Assembly (NCBI GenBank): GCA_017501525.1
Contig: JAFVWT010000016.1
Location: 1-64,000, forward strand
Direction of reading: 5' to 3'
From: Bacteroidales bacterium
GTDB lineage: Bacteria; Bacteroidota; Bacteroidia; Bacteroidales; UBA932
Length of the DNA: 64,000 nucleotides
Position numbers and translations under genes: made by a program. Under the pieces are notes generated by a model that saw nothing but the letters and a program-made list of their open reading frames with translations, made no database searches and was not told the DNA's origin. Positions 7,884 to 17,309 of this stretch are shown here, piece after piece. Position 1 is the first letter of the stretch. Each line of letters starts with the position of its first letter.

Positions 7884-8840
7884 ATGAGAAAGTTTATATC
7901 AGTTATATGGTTTATGTTTCTGTGCATGGCTCTTTATGCTCAGGTTGATAATTCATTGATCCAAAAATGTGGTTCAATGGAGTATTGGAGGGTTCAGATT
8001 ATTAAAGAGTCAGGAATTATAGGTGGAAATGACAAGTTGATTTATCGTCTCTCACAGGGGGATACCATTGTTGGTAATGAAATCTATAAGCCGGGAGACT
8101 CCGATTTGTTTACCACCAGTAATATTATGGCAAAGATTAAAGGTATAGTCAAGGCAAGTAACAGTGTGGTTCCTGAGCTTCGTGAGGATGGAGGGTATTG
8201 TGCCAAATTGATGAACGTGATGGAGAAAGTCAAGGTAATGGGTCTAATAAATATAGAGGCAATGGCTCAAGGGTCCATCATTACTGCTTATTTGAAGGAG
8301 CCTGTAAAAGATACTAAGGGTCCGTACAGCAAGATGAATACAGGTGTGCCATATAATGGAAAACCGAAGGCCCTAAGTTATGATTATAAGGCGCAGGTGG
8401 GTTATCCTATGGTCAGAGCTACAGGGTTCAGTGCAACGAAGAAGTTGGATGAGAAAGATTATCCCTGTATGTTCGTACTGCTTCAGCACAGATGTGAAGA
8501 TGAGAAAGGAAATCTTACTGCGTATAGGGTAGGAACTGCATATAGAAAATTTACAGAAAATGTGGACCAGTGGGTAAACGGTGAACAGCTGGAGATAATA
8601 TATGGTGATGCTTCTGTGCGGGATGAATATTGTAATGGGATGGAACTCAGAAATGGAGACGCGGCTTATTATGCTTTCAACAGCAAAGGCGATCTTGTCC
8701 CGGTGCAGGAGAATGGTTGGGCGACAGAGGAGATGGCTCCTACTCATGTAATCATTTGGATATCTTCAAGTAGTGGACCGTCCTATTGTGGTGGGGAAGG
8801 AAATGTACTCTGGATTGATAATGTCGCTTTTGTGGAGTAG
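7884..8840 (+). CDS. Secreted PCMD-like (putative carbohydrate metabolism domain) protein
   Basis: The chosen start, MRKFISVIWFMF, gives a signal peptide cut after LYAQ; an upstream in-frame ATG at 7815 would lie in the preceding terminator. The mature part of about 300 aa shows features recalled from PCMD proteins: a GVPYNGKPKAL strand-turn, a CMFVLLQHR strand and a C-terminal stretch with WISSSSGPSYCGGEGN and LWIDNVAFVE. The fold is probably a secreted beta-sandwich, and carbohydrate binding is suggested only by the family name. It is monocistronic, followed by a terminator and then a dispersed repeat. The family assignment is from recognition of motifs. Confidence 0.65.
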   Translation: MRKFISVIWFMFLCMALYAQVDNSLIQKCGSMEYWRVQIIKESGIIGGNDKLIYRLSQGDTIVGNEIYKPGDSDLFTTSNIMAKIKGIVKASNSVVPELREDGGYCAKLMNVMEKVKVMGLINIEAMAQGSIITAYLKEPVKDTKGPYSKMNTGVPYNGKPKALSYDYKAQVGYPMVRATGFSATKKLDEKDYPCMFVLLQHRCEDEKGNLTAYRVGTAYRKFTENVDQWVNGEQLEIIYGDASVRDEYCNGMELRNGDAAYYAFNSKGDLVPVQENGWATEEMAPTHVIIWISSSSGPSYCGGEGNVLWIDNVAFVE

Positions 8841-8896
8841 TTGTTCTGTTATTGAGAGAGTTCTCTATTTTTGAATTTGTCGGTAAGGTAAAATTA

Positions 8897-8935
8897 AACT
8901 GCTATCCCTTCTCATAAGGAATAGCAGTTTATAGT
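8897..8935 (+). terminator. Terminator after the PCMD-like gene
   Basis: AAACTGCTATCCC pairs with GGAATAGCAGTTT with one mismatch, followed by an AT-rich tail. Confidence 0.75.
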
Positions 8936-8944
8936 ATTGTCATG

Positions 8945-9060
8945 AGGGATGTTCTATAAATTCCACGTTGTAAAGGTTGAATTTCAAAACTTTTGCGTCC
9001 TTTATGTTTTTCTGAGAAAATTACATAAATCTCTGCAAAGTTCTTTTACAGAACCTTCCT
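8945..9060 (-). repeat. MITE-like dispersed repeat, copy A
   Basis: About 116 bp with imperfect inverted ends: TTCTATAAATTCCACG on one side and CTTTTACAGAACC on the other. Internal blocks AAAACTTTTGCGTCCTTTATG and ACATAAATCTCTGCAAAG are shared with copies at 14972, 37807, 49285 and (degenerate) 29731. It lies between the PCMD-like gene and aspA and has no ORF of its own. Confidence 0.8.
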
Positions 9061-9083
9061 TGAATAGTTGTTTACTTTCGATA

Positions 9084-10523
9084 TTATTTCTCGAGTTCTT
9101 CCACTACAGCAGGTTTTACCATGTTCTTAGGGTCAAGGATTCTGTCAAGCTGTTTTTTTGTAAGAAGTTTGCGTTCCAGAACAAGGTCGTAAACACTCGC
9201 ACCTGTTTCAAGGGCTGTCTTTGCTACATCAGTGCAGTGTGCATATCCTATGTATGGTTTAAGTGCTGTAACAATGCCGATGCTGTTTTTAACCATTTCC
9301 TCGCAATGTTTCTTGTTGGCAGTAATGCCTTCAATACATTCTACGCGAAGTGTGGTGAATGCTCTGCTCATCCATATAGCTGACTCAACCAATGATTGGA
9401 TCATAACGGGCTCCATTACATTGAGTTCCAATTGCGCAGCCTCAGAAGCCATTGTCACTGTCATGTCGTTACCGATTACTTTGAAGCATACTTGGTTGAC
9501 AACTTCAGGAATAACAGGGTTCACTTTGCCGGGCATGATTGATGAACCAGGTTGTTTTGGAGGAAGATTGATTTCAGAAAGGCCTGTACGAGGACCGGAA
9601 GACATCAATCTGAGGTCGTTACAAATCTTTGATAGTCTGATGGCGGTAGATTTCAATGCAGAAGAGTAAGCCACCATGCAAGATGTGTCGTGGGTTGCTT
9701 CGATAAGGTTTCTTGAAAGTTTGATATCAAGACCTGCAATCTCTCTCATATAATCTGTGCAGATTCTTGAATATTCAGGTTCAGCTGTGATACCTGTACC
9801 GATGGCAGTTGCACCCATATTTGTGTACAAGAATTCGTCTGCCGCTTTTTGAAGGCGAGTAGCTTCGTGACGCATAGCATCAGCAAATGCTCCGAAACTT
9901 TGTCCTAATGTCATAGGAACAGCATCTTGAAGCTGGGTTCTACCCATTTTGATGATCTTGGCAAATGCTTTCTTTTTGTCATCAAAAGCTTTAATAAGTT
10001 CCTTAAGAGTCTCTTGAACTTTCTCATTTATATAGTAGAGACCAAGGTGCATAGCGCAAGGATATGCGTCATTGGTCGACTGAGCCATATTTACATGGTC
10101 GTTGGGATGACAGAATTCGTATTCACCACGCTCTTTACCCATGATTTCAAGTGCTCTGTTTGCAATAACCTCGTTTGCGTTCATATTTGCAGAGGTTCCT
10201 GCACCACCTTGAATCATGTCGATGGGGAAAAATTCAATATGTTTACCATCTATAAGTTCTTGACAAGCAGCTACAATCGCATCTTTAATCTCGTCTGAAA
10301 CAAGTCCGAGTTTGTGGTTTGCAAGAATAGCAGCCATTTTAACGATACCGAATGCTTTGATAAATTCGGGATAGTCACACAAATGATAGTTACTGATGTC
10401 GAAATTCTCAATACATCTTAAAGTCTGAATACCGAAAAGTGCCTCTTGTGGTACTTCTTTGTATCCTAACAAGTCGTGTTCAGTACGTGTTTTGCCTGAA
10501 ACGGGAAATTTATAATTACTCAT
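9084..10523 (-). CDS. aspA: Aspartate ammonia-lyase (aspartase)
   Basis: Catalyses L-aspartate to fumarate plus ammonia in the cytoplasm. The 479 aa fit the family. The fumarase/aspartase signature GSSIMPGKVNP is at about residue 326. Other landmarks are the TEHDLLG N-terminus, GGAGTSANMNANEV, HPNDHVNMAQSTND and GRTQLQDAVP substrate-binding segments. These favour aspartase over class II fumarase, which usually has SSDTMPT-type differences. It is monocistronic; the next gene upstream, trkA, has its own leader. In anaerobic Bacteroidales it feeds fumarate respiration. Confidence 0.95.
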   Translation of the reverse strand: MSNYKFPVSGKTRTEHDLLGYKEVPQEALFGIQTLRCIENFDISNYHLCDYPEFIKAFGIVKMAAILANHKLGLVSDEIKDAIVAACQELIDGKHIEFFPIDMIQGGAGTSANMNANEVIANRALEIMGKERGEYEFCHPNDHVNMAQSTNDAYPCAMHLGLYYINEKVQETLKELIKAFDDKKKAFAKIIKMGRTQLQDAVPMTLGQSFGAFADAMRHEATRLQKAADEFLYTNMGATAIGTGITAEPEYSRICTDYMREIAGLDIKLSRNLIEATHDTSCMVAYSSALKSTAIRLSKICNDLRLMSSGPRTGLSEINLPPKQPGSSIMPGKVNPVIPEVVNQVCFKVIGNDMTVTMASEAAQLELNVMEPVMIQSLVESAIWMSRAFTTLRVECIEGITANKKHCEEMVKNSIGIVTALKPYIGYAHCTDVAKTALETGASVYDLVLERKLLTKKQLDRILDPKNMVKPAVVEELEK

Positions 10524-10582
10524 TATTTAATAAATTAAGTGTTGTTATATGTTAAATGTTAAAAATTATCTTCTCTTTTCAA

Positions 10583-11929
10583 TTACAAAAAGAATTTATC
10601 CACTTTGCTTACTGCCTCAGGACTTGCAAAAACCACCACTTGATCGTATGGTTTGATAATGGTGTTTTCATCTGCAATGAAACTTTCATTTCCTCTGATG
10701 ACTCCTCCGATTATCGCATCTTGAGGGAAGTTGAGGTCTTTAATGGGAGCATCTGTAATGGCGCTATCTGTGTTTACAATAAATTCCAGTACTTCTGCAT
10801 CAGCTCCTGTTAGCATTTTTATTGAGCGGACCTTATTGGAAAGGGTAAAACGAAAAATTCGTCCGGCTGTAATCAATTTTTTATTGATGACAGAGTCAAC
10901 ACCCATGTCCTCAGCAAGTTTTATATATTCAAAATTTTCTACTTCCGCGATGACCCTTGGTACGCCAAGCCTTTTGGCAATGACGCATGAAAGGATGTTT
11001 GTTTCGGAGTTGCTGGTTACTGCAACGAAGGCGTCGGCCTCCTTAATTCCTTCGTCAAGCAATAAATCTGAGTTTCTGCCATCTCCGTTGATTACCAAGG
11101 TTTTGTTGAGAATCTCTGACAACTCCTCACATCTTTCAGGTTTGAGATCTATCAGCTTGACCGATTCAGCCTGCTTCTCCATATTCCTTGCAACCATTTC
11201 TCCAATTCTCCCACCTCCGAGAATCATCAGATTCTTTACGAATACCTTCTCTTTTCCAGAAAGCTTTAAGGCTTTTTCAACCCCTTCTTTCTTAGAGATG
11301 ATATATACCAAGTCATGCAATCTGAATTTTGTATCTTTTTTGGGGAAAATTGTCTCACCATGGCGGGAAACTGCAACTGAGCGGAGAAGGTTGTCGGTGC
11401 TTTTACGAAGTTCTTCTACCGTACGGTCAATCATCGGGGAGCCATCTTCCAATTTGTAAACTACCAATTGCAACTTTCCATGGGAGTAATTCATGAATTC
11501 TGATGCTGTATTCTGTTTGATAAGATTCAGAATTTCGGTAGCTGCAATTTTTTCGGGATAAAATAATGAGTCAATACCCAATTCTGTAAACATAATTTTG
11601 TTCTCAGCTTTTTGGTATTCCTCACTATTTATCCTTACCGTAACCTTCTTTGATCCAATCTTTTTAGCTAAAAGGGCAGAAACAATGTTGATGTCTTGCT
11701 CCTGATCGGGATTTACCGCAATAAACAAATCAGCTTCATTTGCCCCTGCGCGCATAAGGGTCTCTATTGAAGTCGGCTTTCCGGCAATAGTGATTACATC
11801 ACACTCCGAAGCGACTTGCTCTAGTCTGTCCTCATCTGCACTGACAACTGTGATGTCGTGGAGTTCTGTGCTGAGCATCTTTGCCAAGTGGCAACCGATT
11901 TCACCTGCGCCGGCAATAATAATTTTCAT
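10583..11929 (-). CDS. trkA: Trk potassium uptake regulatory subunit TrkA
   Basis: A cytoplasmic NAD(H)-binding gating subunit of Trk/Ktr potassium channels. The 448 aa hold two tandem RCK halves, each with a Rossmann motif: GAGEIGCHLA near the N-terminus and GGGRIGEMVA at about residue 236. Each half is followed by an RCK_C-type domain. The partner membrane subunit TrkH is not in this window. A minus-strand TACATTTG at 11959-11952 is a candidate -7 box just upstream of the start. Confidence 0.93.
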   Translation of the reverse strand: MKIIIAGAGEIGCHLAKMLSTELHDITVVSADEDRLEQVASECDVITIAGKPTSIETLMRAGANEADLFIAVNPDQEQDINIVSALLAKKIGSKKVTVRINSEEYQKAENKIMFTELGIDSLFYPEKIAATEILNLIKQNTASEFMNYSHGKLQLVVYKLEDGSPMIDRTVEELRKSTDNLLRSVAVSRHGETIFPKKDTKFRLHDLVYIISKKEGVEKALKLSGKEKVFVKNLMILGGGRIGEMVARNMEKQAESVKLIDLKPERCEELSEILNKTLVINGDGRNSDLLLDEGIKEADAFVAVTSNSETNILSCVIAKRLGVPRVIAEVENFEYIKLAEDMGVDSVINKKLITAGRIFRFTLSNKVRSIKMLTGADAEVLEFIVNTDSAITDAPIKDLNFPQDAIIGGVIRGNESFIADENTIIKPYDQVVVFASPEAVSKVDKFFL

Positions 11930-11971
11930 TTTACAACAAAGTTACAAACTGCAAATGTAATGATTATTGGA

Positions 11972-13972
11972 TTACAATGTTCTGTACTTTTTGCCGTAAT
12001 GGAGCATCTGTTCCAAATAATTGTCAGGATATTCTACAATATAGTCAATAACCTCTCCGTTTTCAATGACAGGAACGATCTCGGGATTTACAAATCCTCC
12101 GTAAGGTTTTAGATTCAGATTCTGATATCTATCTTTAATCTCCTTATGTAATTCCGGGTCGATGTTGACAGCGTATCTCTCTACAATCTCTTTTCCTGCG
12201 GTATAGTCCCCCTCAGATTTGATTCTTTGCATTTCTGAGAGTAATTCTCCGAACAATTCCCTTAATTTCTTGTAGTCATTGATGACAAAATAGCTCTTTC
12301 CATCTCTTGTTTTCTTCTCAATGACATTATCTTTTTTGCCTTTCTCGTAGCACCAAAGGGCGATAAGTTGTCTGTTCTGCATATGTGACTCAGTGATGGT
12401 CTTGCCCAAATCTATCCTTACAAGTTGTGTGGCAAGGCCATTTCTGATATATGAATCGAACTCAGCTTTATATGCATCCTTGTTTGGCAATAATCCCAAC
12501 TCAACCATTTTTGGGTCTCCTATATAATATAGAGCAAATAGGTCTGCACGTGCCTCTTCCAATGTTGAACTGAACTCACCAAGTGCATTTGGAGAAGTTC
12601 CCTCAAGCAGTTGGCCCGAACCATGTCCCAAACACTCGTGCAGGTCTGTATGCAGATTGGATGTGAGAGAACCATACTCTTTAGCTCTGCTGATTTCCTC
12701 TTCATTCCATGCAAATTCGGTAAGCATGCTTTTGGGTGATTCCAATGCTGCCTGATCATAGGCATATGTAATATTTTCTATGGTTACAGATTTTGAACCA
12801 TGTTCTTTTCTAATCCAATCTGCGTTAGGCAGGTTGATTCCGATAGGTGTTGAGGGGAAGCAGTCTCCGCCAAGACAAACAGCGGTAATGACCTTAGCGG
12901 AAACACCTTTGACCTCTTTTTTCTTAAATCTGTCATCTACGGGAGAGTTGTCCTCAAACCATTGGGCATTTTTAGAGATTATTTCTGTTCTTTTAGAAGC
13001 CTCTTTATCCTTAAAGTTGACAACTGATTCCCAAGAAGCTTTCATTCCCAGAGGGTCTCCATAGGTCTCTATAAATCCGTTTACGAAGTCTATATCCGAT
13101 TCGGTATCCTGTACCCATGCAACATTATATTCATCCCAAATTCTTAAATCTCCACTTTTATAGTACTCAATCAATTTGGCGGTATAATCAATCTGTGTTT
13201 GATTCTCAGCTACTTTCTGGGCAGCTTCCAACTCTTCCACAATTTTCGATATTGCCTCTCCATACAGTCCTCCAATCTTATAGACCTCTTCGTAAATTTG
13301 TCCGTTTTTCTTTACAAGTCTGCTGTTCAGTCCATAAGATATTGGGGTAGGGTCGTTCTTGTTTTCCATTTTGGCATAGAAACCAAGGGCCTCATCTTTT
13401 GTGACATTGTCATAATAGTTGGAAGCAGAGGCTAAAAGAATATCTTCATCTGTTCCTGTATATCTTTTGTGCATATACAGATCCTTGTCATATATGATCT
13501 CGAGAAGTCTCTCTGATGTCTCATCCTTGAGATTGCATGCGTTCAAAAGTGTCTCAAAATACTCCTTAGAGCATTCAGGAATTATCTTCTCCTCTCCATA
13601 GTGGTGGTGTATACCATTGCTGAAGAACACTCTTTTGGCGTAGGTCAGGAACTCCTGGTACTCTTTTGACTCTTTATCCCCTTGATAATTGTTGATGATA
13701 CCTTCCAGAATGGTTCTGATTTGCAAATTGTATTTGAAGTTCTGATCCCAAAGAATGTCGCGACCATATTTTGCCGCCTCACTAAGGTGATACAAATATT
13801 CTTTCTGTTGCAGGGTCAATGACTCCCATCCGGGGATTCTGTAGCGCATTATTTTGACATCAGCAAATTCATCTATCAAGTAGCTGAATTTCTCTTCACT
13901 TCTGTTTTCGCTGCATGATGATAATGACAGAATGGCTCCAGCTAAAATAATCATGGTTTTTTTTAATGACAT
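11972..13972 (-). CDS. Dipeptidyl peptidase III (peptidase M49), lipoprotein
   Basis: A zinc metallopeptidase that releases dipeptides from peptide N-termini. The zinc motif HECLGH is at about residues 445-450, and the third zinc ligand lies in EEARAD near residue 472; this is the bacterial M49 pattern. The 666 aa are close to the Bacteroides enzyme. The N-terminus ends LSLSSC, a lipobox, so the enzyme is probably anchored in the cell envelope. It is followed on the same strand by trkA after 42 bp. Confidence 0.93.
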   Translation of the reverse strand: MSLKKTMIILAGAILSLSSCSENRSEEKFSYLIDEFADVKIMRYRIPGWESLTLQQKEYLYHLSEAAKYGRDILWDQNFKYNLQIRTILEGIINNYQGDKESKEYQEFLTYAKRVFFSNGIHHHYGEEKIIPECSKEYFETLLNACNLKDETSERLLEIIYDKDLYMHKRYTGTDEDILLASASNYYDNVTKDEALGFYAKMENKNDPTPISYGLNSRLVKKNGQIYEEVYKIGGLYGEAISKIVEELEAAQKVAENQTQIDYTAKLIEYYKSGDLRIWDEYNVAWVQDTESDIDFVNGFIETYGDPLGMKASWESVVNFKDKEASKRTEIISKNAQWFEDNSPVDDRFKKKEVKGVSAKVITAVCLGGDCFPSTPIGINLPNADWIRKEHGSKSVTIENITYAYDQAALESPKSMLTEFAWNEEEISRAKEYGSLTSNLHTDLHECLGHGSGQLLEGTSPNALGEFSSTLEEARADLFALYYIGDPKMVELGLLPNKDAYKAEFDSYIRNGLATQLVRIDLGKTITESHMQNRQLIALWCYEKGKKDNVIEKKTRDGKSYFVINDYKKLRELFGELLSEMQRIKSEGDYTAGKEIVERYAVNIDPELHKEIKDRYQNLNLKPYGGFVNPEIVPVIENGEVIDYIVEYPDNYLEQMLHYGKKYRTL

Positions 13973-13999
13973 TGTAGTATATAGGTTAATTGGTTGATT

Positions 14000-14254
14000 T
14001 TATTTTTTGAAGAAATTCTTGACATAAAGGAATGTCTTGTAGAATACATTGAAAGATGAGTTGTGGGCGGCAATGGCGCTGCAACCCATATTCAAAAGGG
14101 AAGAGGGTGAGAGATTTGACCAAATGTTTCTCAATTTGTATTTGATCATTATCTCCTGGTTGTCAATTTTTGAGGATAGGATTCTCCTGTGGTGGTGCAA
14201 ATCCTTGATGTTTTCAATCTGCAGGTATTCCTGTGTTCTAATTTTCTTGTCCAT
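14000..14254 (-). CDS. Small conserved-context protein of the YtxH/holin-like operon
   Basis: 84 aa from the start MDKKIRTQEY; a more upstream ATG at 14269 is possible. It contains a basic central region with HHHRRILSSKID and a segment SPSSLLNMGCSAIA. I cannot assign a named family. It overlaps the end of the holin-like gene by 17 bp, so it is translationally coupled to it, as the third gene of a minus-strand operon after ytxH-like and holin-like genes. The context suggests an envelope-stress-related accessory protein; function unknown. Confidence 0.75.
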   Translation of the reverse strand: MDKKIRTQEYLQIENIKDLHHHRRILSSKIDNQEIMIKYKLRNIWSNLSPSSLLNMGCSAIAAHNSSFNVFYKTFLYVKNFFKK

Positions 14255-14606
14255 TGTTTTTATCTTCAAAAAACATTCTGATAAACATTCTCAGCGGTCC
14301 GTTGATAAGGAATCTGTTTCTGAAAAGATATAATATCAGGACTGCCAATAAAAAAATACCACTTGTAGCCAACATGCCCAATAGCGGATTTCCCATCAAA
14401 TCTCCCAACCAGGTGCTGAGTGCTGCGGCAAGAATTCCGAGAACTATTCCCATAAGGATAAAAATCAATAGGAAAAATATTATCCGGCTGAAGATTTTTG
14501 CCAGATTCTCGGCGAGGATAAGTTTACTCTCATCGAGCCTGAGATCCATATAACTTTTGATGGAAGAGAATAGGTCTTCCAATGGGTTTTTCTGTGAACT
14601 TTCCAT
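14238..14606 (-). CDS. Phage holin family / PF07332-like membrane protein
   Basis: 122 aa. The N-terminal half is an amphipathic helix with the charged stretch DLRLDESKLILAENLAKIF. Two strong transmembrane segments follow (about residues 41-62 and 75-96). This layout is typical of the chromosomal holin_3_6-like family (also called YqjE-like), which is not a lytic phage gene in such contexts. It is 10 bp downstream of the YtxH-like gene and overlaps the next gene. Confidence 0.8.
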   Translation of the reverse strand: MESSQKNPLEDLFSSIKSYMDLRLDESKLILAENLAKIFSRIIFFLLIFILMGIVLGILAAALSTWLGDLMGNPLLGMLATSGIFLLAVLILYLFRNRFLINGPLRMFIRMFFEDKNNGQEN

Positions 14607-14616
14607 TTCTTATTGA

Positions 14617-14838
14617 TTATTCTGAGAAATCGTCATTAGGAATTTCGTTGGCTGATGCCATATTGTCTACCTCATTATTCATGTTGTTGATTTTCTCTTT
14701 GAGGTTTTGATATTCTTTCTCAAAAGTGTTCTTTATTTTCTTGCGGGTTTCGCTTCCCGACTCAGGAGCGAACAATAAAGCCGCACCTGCCCCTACGATT
14801 AGGCCTCCTAAAAAGGCAAAAAAAGTATTACATTTCAT
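14617..14838 (-). CDS. YtxH domain-containing protein
   Basis: 73 aa with an N-terminal hydrophobic, glycine-rich segment FAFLGGLIVGAGAALLFAP followed by the diagnostic ESGSETRKKI and a coiled-coil acidic tail. The pattern APxSGxETRkkI is the YtxH signature. Small membrane-anchored proteins of this family accompany general stress operons; biochemical function is unknown. It is the first gene of a three-gene operon. Confidence 0.88.
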   Translation of the reverse strand: MKCNTFFAFLGGLIVGAGAALLFAPESGSETRKKIKNTFEKEYQNLKEKINNMNNEVDNMASANEIPNDDFSE

Positions 14839-14872
14839 AAGATATTGATTTTTTAAGGGTTTTCGTATTCTA

Positions 14873-14904
14873 CAAAGATAATCTAAATTCCTGAATGAAA
14901 GAAA
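14873..14904 (-). promoter_or_regulatory. Promoter of the ytxH-like operon
   Basis: On the minus strand TATCTTTG occupies 14880-14873, a full match to the -7 consensus. TTTC at 14904-14901 sits exactly 20 bp upstream, one base off the -33 TTTG. The ytxH start codon is 35 bp downstream. Confidence 0.65.
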
Positions 14905-14971
14905 AATGTTAGGTGAGGTTTGATGAAAAACCGATCTTTGGGTTTCCTGATATTAGAAATGACTTTCTAAT

Positions 14972-15090
14972 TGGGAGAGGTTCTATAAAACCTTTGCAGT
15001 GATTTATGGAATTTTCTGTGGGATAAACCATAAAGTTTACAAAAGTTTTGGGATTCAACCTTTAAAACGTGGAATTTATAGAAGGCCCCC
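14972..15090 (+). repeat. MITE-like dispersed repeat, copy B
   Basis: About 119 bp starting GGGAGAGGTTCTATAAAA and ending GTGGAATTTATAGAAGG, so its ends are imperfect inverted repeats. Internal blocks CTTTGCAGTGATTTATGGAA and ACAAAAGTTTTGGGATTCAA match the other copies. Orientation is opposite to copy A. It fills most of the divergent intergenic region between the ytxH operon and the C11 protease. Confidence 0.8.
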
Positions 15091-15110
15091 TTTACTTTAA
15101 AAAAATGTTG

Positions 15111-15118
15111 TATCTTTG
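15111..15118 (+). promoter_or_regulatory. -7 box of the C11 protease gene
   Basis: TATCTTTG is a full match to the Bacteroidota -7 consensus, about 107 bp before the start codon. No clear -33 TTTG lies 19-21 bp upstream; that position falls at the edge of repeat copy B. Confidence 0.5.
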
Positions 15119-15224
15119 CTTGTTGGATTTTTGTGAAGTTCTGTAAACGAACTTCCTTAATTGCAGAAGTTTATTGGATTTCATTTCAATGGGATTCCAT
15201 TAGAATAAAAAAGTAGAAATGTAT

Positions 15225-16457
15225 ATGAAAAAAATATCACTTGTCATATTTTATTTTGCAATAGTATTGGTTTGTCTTTCTTTTCCGGTATCATGTTCAA
15301 AGGGATTTGTCCCCTCAGATAGTGATATTGACCAGACAGTTGTCATCTATATGAATGCGGATAATAATCTGACTTACTATGCACATCAGGACTTGGATGA
15401 GATTGAAAATGGTTATGTGCCCGATTATTTTCCTCCCGGAGGGAGTGGAAGAGTATTGTTGGTCTATCTTGATACCTCTTCGGAGGAACCGGTGCTGTTG
15501 AGATATTTCAAAGATGAGTTCGGAGTGGTTTGCAGAGAGACAATTATGGAGTACGAAGAACAGAACTCATCAGATCCAACGGTAATCAACAATGTTCTGC
15601 AATATGCTCACAATCTTTTTCCAAGTCAGAACAATGGATTGATTCTTTGGTCTCATGGAACCGGATGGACACCTGTTGATTTTTATAATAATCCCAATGA
15701 GTATTCTCCGGAACCATTACAATGTTCTGTTGAAGATGATCCATACGCTGCTTATGTGAAGTCGTTTGGCTATGACCAGGGGTTGGAAACCGATATCATA
15801 GATCTGGCTGATGCCCTTCCTATCAAATACCGTTTTATTCTTTTTGACGCATGTCTGATGGCAGGTGTGGAAGTGGCATATCAGTTAAAGGATAAATGTG
15901 ATTATTTTATAGGTTCTGTGGCTGAAATTCTGGCTGGAGGATTTCCATATCATCAAATACTTGACCCGTTGTATAATAATGTCTCTGAGCAAGGACTCTC
16001 TGCAGTTTGCAGCTACTACTATAATCATTATTACAATATGAATCAGGGGGCAACCGTATCCTTGGTGAAGACCTCTGAATTGGAGTCAGTGGCTCAAATA
16101 TGTTCCTCAGTTTTCAATGATGAGAGAATTTTCATCCAGTCTCTCCAAATGGATAATATACAAGGCTTTTTCAGATTGGGAAGACATTATTTTTATGACT
16201 TGGGTGACTTGATTCAGAACATAGCATCTGTCTCTGAATATGAAGAGTTTGAAGCTGCTATGGATAACGCCGTAATTTGTACTTATGCTACCCAAAGATA
16301 CAATATTGGGAATTCGTTGCAGTTTCTTATAAATAAAAATTCGGGACTGAGTACATATATACCCAATCCCGAACATCCATATCTTGACAATTATTACCAG
16401 TCTTTGGAGTGGAACAAACGTGTGAAAATGATTGTCCCCTCACAAGAACAACAATAA
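15225..16457 (+). CDS. Clostripain-type (C11) cysteine peptidase, lipoprotein
   Basis: The N-terminus MKKISLVIFYF ends in a lipobox FPVSC, so the enzyme is probably envelope-anchored. Clostripain-family motifs are in order: TVVIYMNADNNL at the domain start, catalytic His in LWSHGTGW (about residue 144), and catalytic Cys in FDACLMAGVEVAYQL (about residue 210). The family cleaves after basic residues. About 410 aa is usual for Bacteroidales members. An ATG two codons upstream (15219) is an alternative start. It is convergent with the rubrerythrin gene. Confidence 0.9.
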   Translation: MKKISLVIFYFAIVLVCLSFPVSCSKGFVPSDSDIDQTVVIYMNADNNLTYYAHQDLDEIENGYVPDYFPPGGSGRVLLVYLDTSSEEPVLLRYFKDEFGVVCRETIMEYEEQNSSDPTVINNVLQYAHNLFPSQNNGLILWSHGTGWTPVDFYNNPNEYSPEPLQCSVEDDPYAAYVKSFGYDQGLETDIIDLADALPIKYRFILFDACLMAGVEVAYQLKDKCDYFIGSVAEILAGGFPYHQILDPLYNNVSEQGLSAVCSYYYNHYYNMNQGATVSLVKTSELESVAQICSSVFNDERIFIQSLQMDNIQGFFRLGRHYFYDLGDLIQNIASVSEYEEFEAAMDNAVICTYATQRYNIGNSLQFLINKNSGLSTYIPNPEHPYLDNYYQSLEWNKRVKMIVPSQEQQ

Positions 16458-16470
16458 TTGGGAATTGCTC

Positions 16471-17028
16471 CTATTTTTTCTCAAAGAATCTCTTGTACAG
16501 ACCTTCAAATGCTTGTCCATGACGAGCTTCGTCTTTGCACATTTCATGAACTGTATCATGTATTGCATCGAGATTAAGCTGTTTTGCTTTAGTTGCAATT
16601 CTTTTCTTGTCAGCGCATGCTGATGCTTCAGCTTCCATTCTTTTCTTGAGGTTGGTCTTGGTGTCCCAAACTACTTCTCCAATAAGTTCGGCAAATCTTG
16701 CTGCGTGTTCAGCTTCCTCAAAAGCTATTCTCTTATATGCTTCTGCTATTTCAGGATAACCTTCTCTATCAGCTTGTCTGCTCATTGCTATATACATACC
16801 GACTTCTGTACATTCTCCTACGAAATGAGCTTGAAGTCCTTCCCAAATCTCAGGGTCGCAACCTTTTGCAACTCCAACGGTATGCTCATCAGCCCATGTC
16901 AATGCTGTAGCTTCTTCTACCAGTTCTACAAATTTTTCTGCCGGCACTTTACAAAGAGGGCATTTTTCAGGTGCAGTTTCACCAGTGTGAACATAACCGC
17001 AAACGGTACATCTCCATTTTCTTTCCAT
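16471..17028 (-). CDS. Reverse rubrerythrin (rubredoxin-first domain order)
   Basis: A cytoplasmic non-haem di-iron protein that reduces hydrogen peroxide in anaerobes. The rubredoxin domain is N-terminal, with CTVCGY at 7-12 and CPLC at 23-26. The ferritin-like four-helix domain follows, with [10 protein letters not shown] and [10 protein letters not shown] carboxylate/His ligand motifs. This order is the reverse of classical rubrerythrin, where rubredoxin is C-terminal. The 185 aa fit the family. A minus-strand TATATTTG at 17094-17087 is a candidate -7 box. Confidence 0.93.
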   Translation of the reverse strand: MERKWRCTVCGYVHTGETAPEKCPLCKVPAEKFVELVEEATALTWADEHTVGVAKGCDPEIWEGLQAHFVGECTEVGMYIAMSRQADREGYPEIAEAYKRIAFEEAEHAARFAELIGEVVWDTKTNLKKRMEAEASACADKKRIATKAKQLNLDAIHDTVHEMCKDEARHGQAFEGLYKRFFEKK

Positions 17029-17195
17029 AATGAATCAAATTTTAATAGTGTTTTTTATTTCCTGACTACCAAAATCAGGCCAAATACAAATATAAGGAAA
17101 CTTCTATAAATCCCGCAAAATCTTGTGTAGAAATATCCGTAGAAACTACTGTTTTAAGGTCTTATTATAACGTAAAATAGATTCCCCTATATATT

Positions 17196-17227
17196 TTTGC
17201 TTTATTAATGAAAATATTATATTTTTG
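17196..17227 (+). promoter_or_regulatory. Promoter of the rplY-pth unit
   Basis: TTTG at 17196-17199 and TATTTTTG at 17220-17227 are exactly 20 bp apart, a textbook Bacteroidota promoter. The rplY start is 83 bp further on, leaving a short leader. Confidence 0.8.
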
Positions 17228-17309
17228 CGCCGCTAAAAAAAGCAATGCTTTTTGGTGCAATGGGGTCCGGAAAGACCGGACTGAGTAACACATTTTTAAA
17301 ATATTACAG

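Noticed and set aside
14238..14606. Holin-like gene as sign of a prophage
   Set aside because: No other phage genes nearby; this holin-like family is chromosomal and paired with YtxH.
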